Shown piece after piece: positions 42,678-42,768 of a stretch of DNA of 42,768 nucleotides. Position 1 is the first letter of the stretch, and the number at the start of each line of letters is the position of its first letter. The DNA comes from Legionellaceae bacterium UBA6148 (GTDB taxonomy: Bacteria > Pseudomonadota > Gammaproteobacteria > Legionellales > Legionellaceae), in the NCBI GenBank assembly GCA_002423125.1, contig DIUW01000058.1, positions 43,554 through 86,321 on the forward strand, read 5' to 3'. Made by a program: the position numbers and the translations under genes. The notes under the pieces are model-generated. The model searched no databases. It saw nothing but the letters and a program-made list of their open reading frames with translations, and was not told the origin of the DNA.

Positions 42678-42694
42678 GAGACGTGACCGAAATT

Positions 42695-42768
42695 CCTGGG
42701 GTTGTCATCCCCGCGAAGGCGGGTATCCATGCTTAAACCTGGATGGCATCTGTGATTGTCGTCCCGGA
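42695..42768. repeat. REP-like repeats at right edge
   Basis: After the lipoprotein stop come short inverted repeats: CCCGC/GCGGG around GAAG (in TCATCCCCGCGAAGGCGGGT) and ATCCA/TGGAT (in the following stretch). The last bases TGTCGTCCCGGA also occur in the reverse complement of the left edge. The element runs off the end of the window. Confidence 0.6.

Overview
This window looks like a chromosomal segment of an intracellular or host-associated gammaproteobacterium, most plausibly of the order Legionellales (Coxiella/Legionella/Aquicella-like). The reasons are the gammaproteobacterial housekeeping blocks (rph/yicC-gmk-rpoZ-spoT, rsfS-rlmH-mrdA-rodA, accA-tilS-rnhB, secA-mutT, dnaB-alr), a moderately AT-rich composition judged by eye, and large lone genes that resemble secreted effectors more than bacterial housekeeping proteins. 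The assignment is an inference from gene content; there is no rRNA in the window, and I found no tRNA.

Layout. 0-1.7 kb: a REP-like repeat at the edge, then ttcA and a PCMT-family methyltransferase on the minus strand. 1.7-9.5 kb: a dispersed repeat, rph (-), a 174-bp palindromic element, then a plus-strand run yicC, gmk, rpoZ, spoT, ridA, uup and a small membrane protein (RNA turnover, GMP/ppGpp metabolism, translation). 9.5-12 kb: a lone tyrosine recombinase, bamD, and a second, inverted copy of the dispersed repeat. 11.9-14.2 kb: a 656-aa effector-like protein with separated His and Cys motifs, followed by a 123-aa ORF that one base of indel would fuse to it. 14.3-19.7 kb: yccA-like, a Dus family enzyme, a PlsC-type acyltransferase, a transsulfuration enzyme, a TerC-like protein, hemJ and rubredoxin. 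19.7-25.6 kb: an MFS transporter, birA without its DNA-binding domain, an Sfp-type phosphopantetheinyl transferase, accA, tilS, rnhB; biotin ligase, PPTase and carboxylase subunit together form a fatty-acid-synthesis theme. 25.5-29.3 kb: the elongasome operon rsfS-rlmH-mrdA-rodA read leftward. 29.4-31.4 kb: ugpQ-ugpB without the ABC permease genes. 31.4-36.1 kb: an accessory island with an 848-aa kinase-fold-like protein, a 110-aa Gly/His-rich secreted protein, a tubulin-tyrosine-ligase-like ATP-grasp protein, and a 0.6-kb gene-free stretch with two strong inverted repeats. 36.1-42.7 kb: secA, mutT, a DUF2147 protein, dnaB, alr and a glycine-zipper lipoprotein, ending in another REP-like repeat.

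The most interesting material is the accessory content: three unusual large proteins (permuted cysteine-hydrolase-like, HipA/PI3K-like kinase, TTL-like ligase), a 9-base G tract in front of the kinase-like gene, and at least five families of palindromic repeats, several of them right beside these genes. The remaining genes are ordinary core functions. All functional calls come from motifs and family resemblance read by eye; no searches were run.
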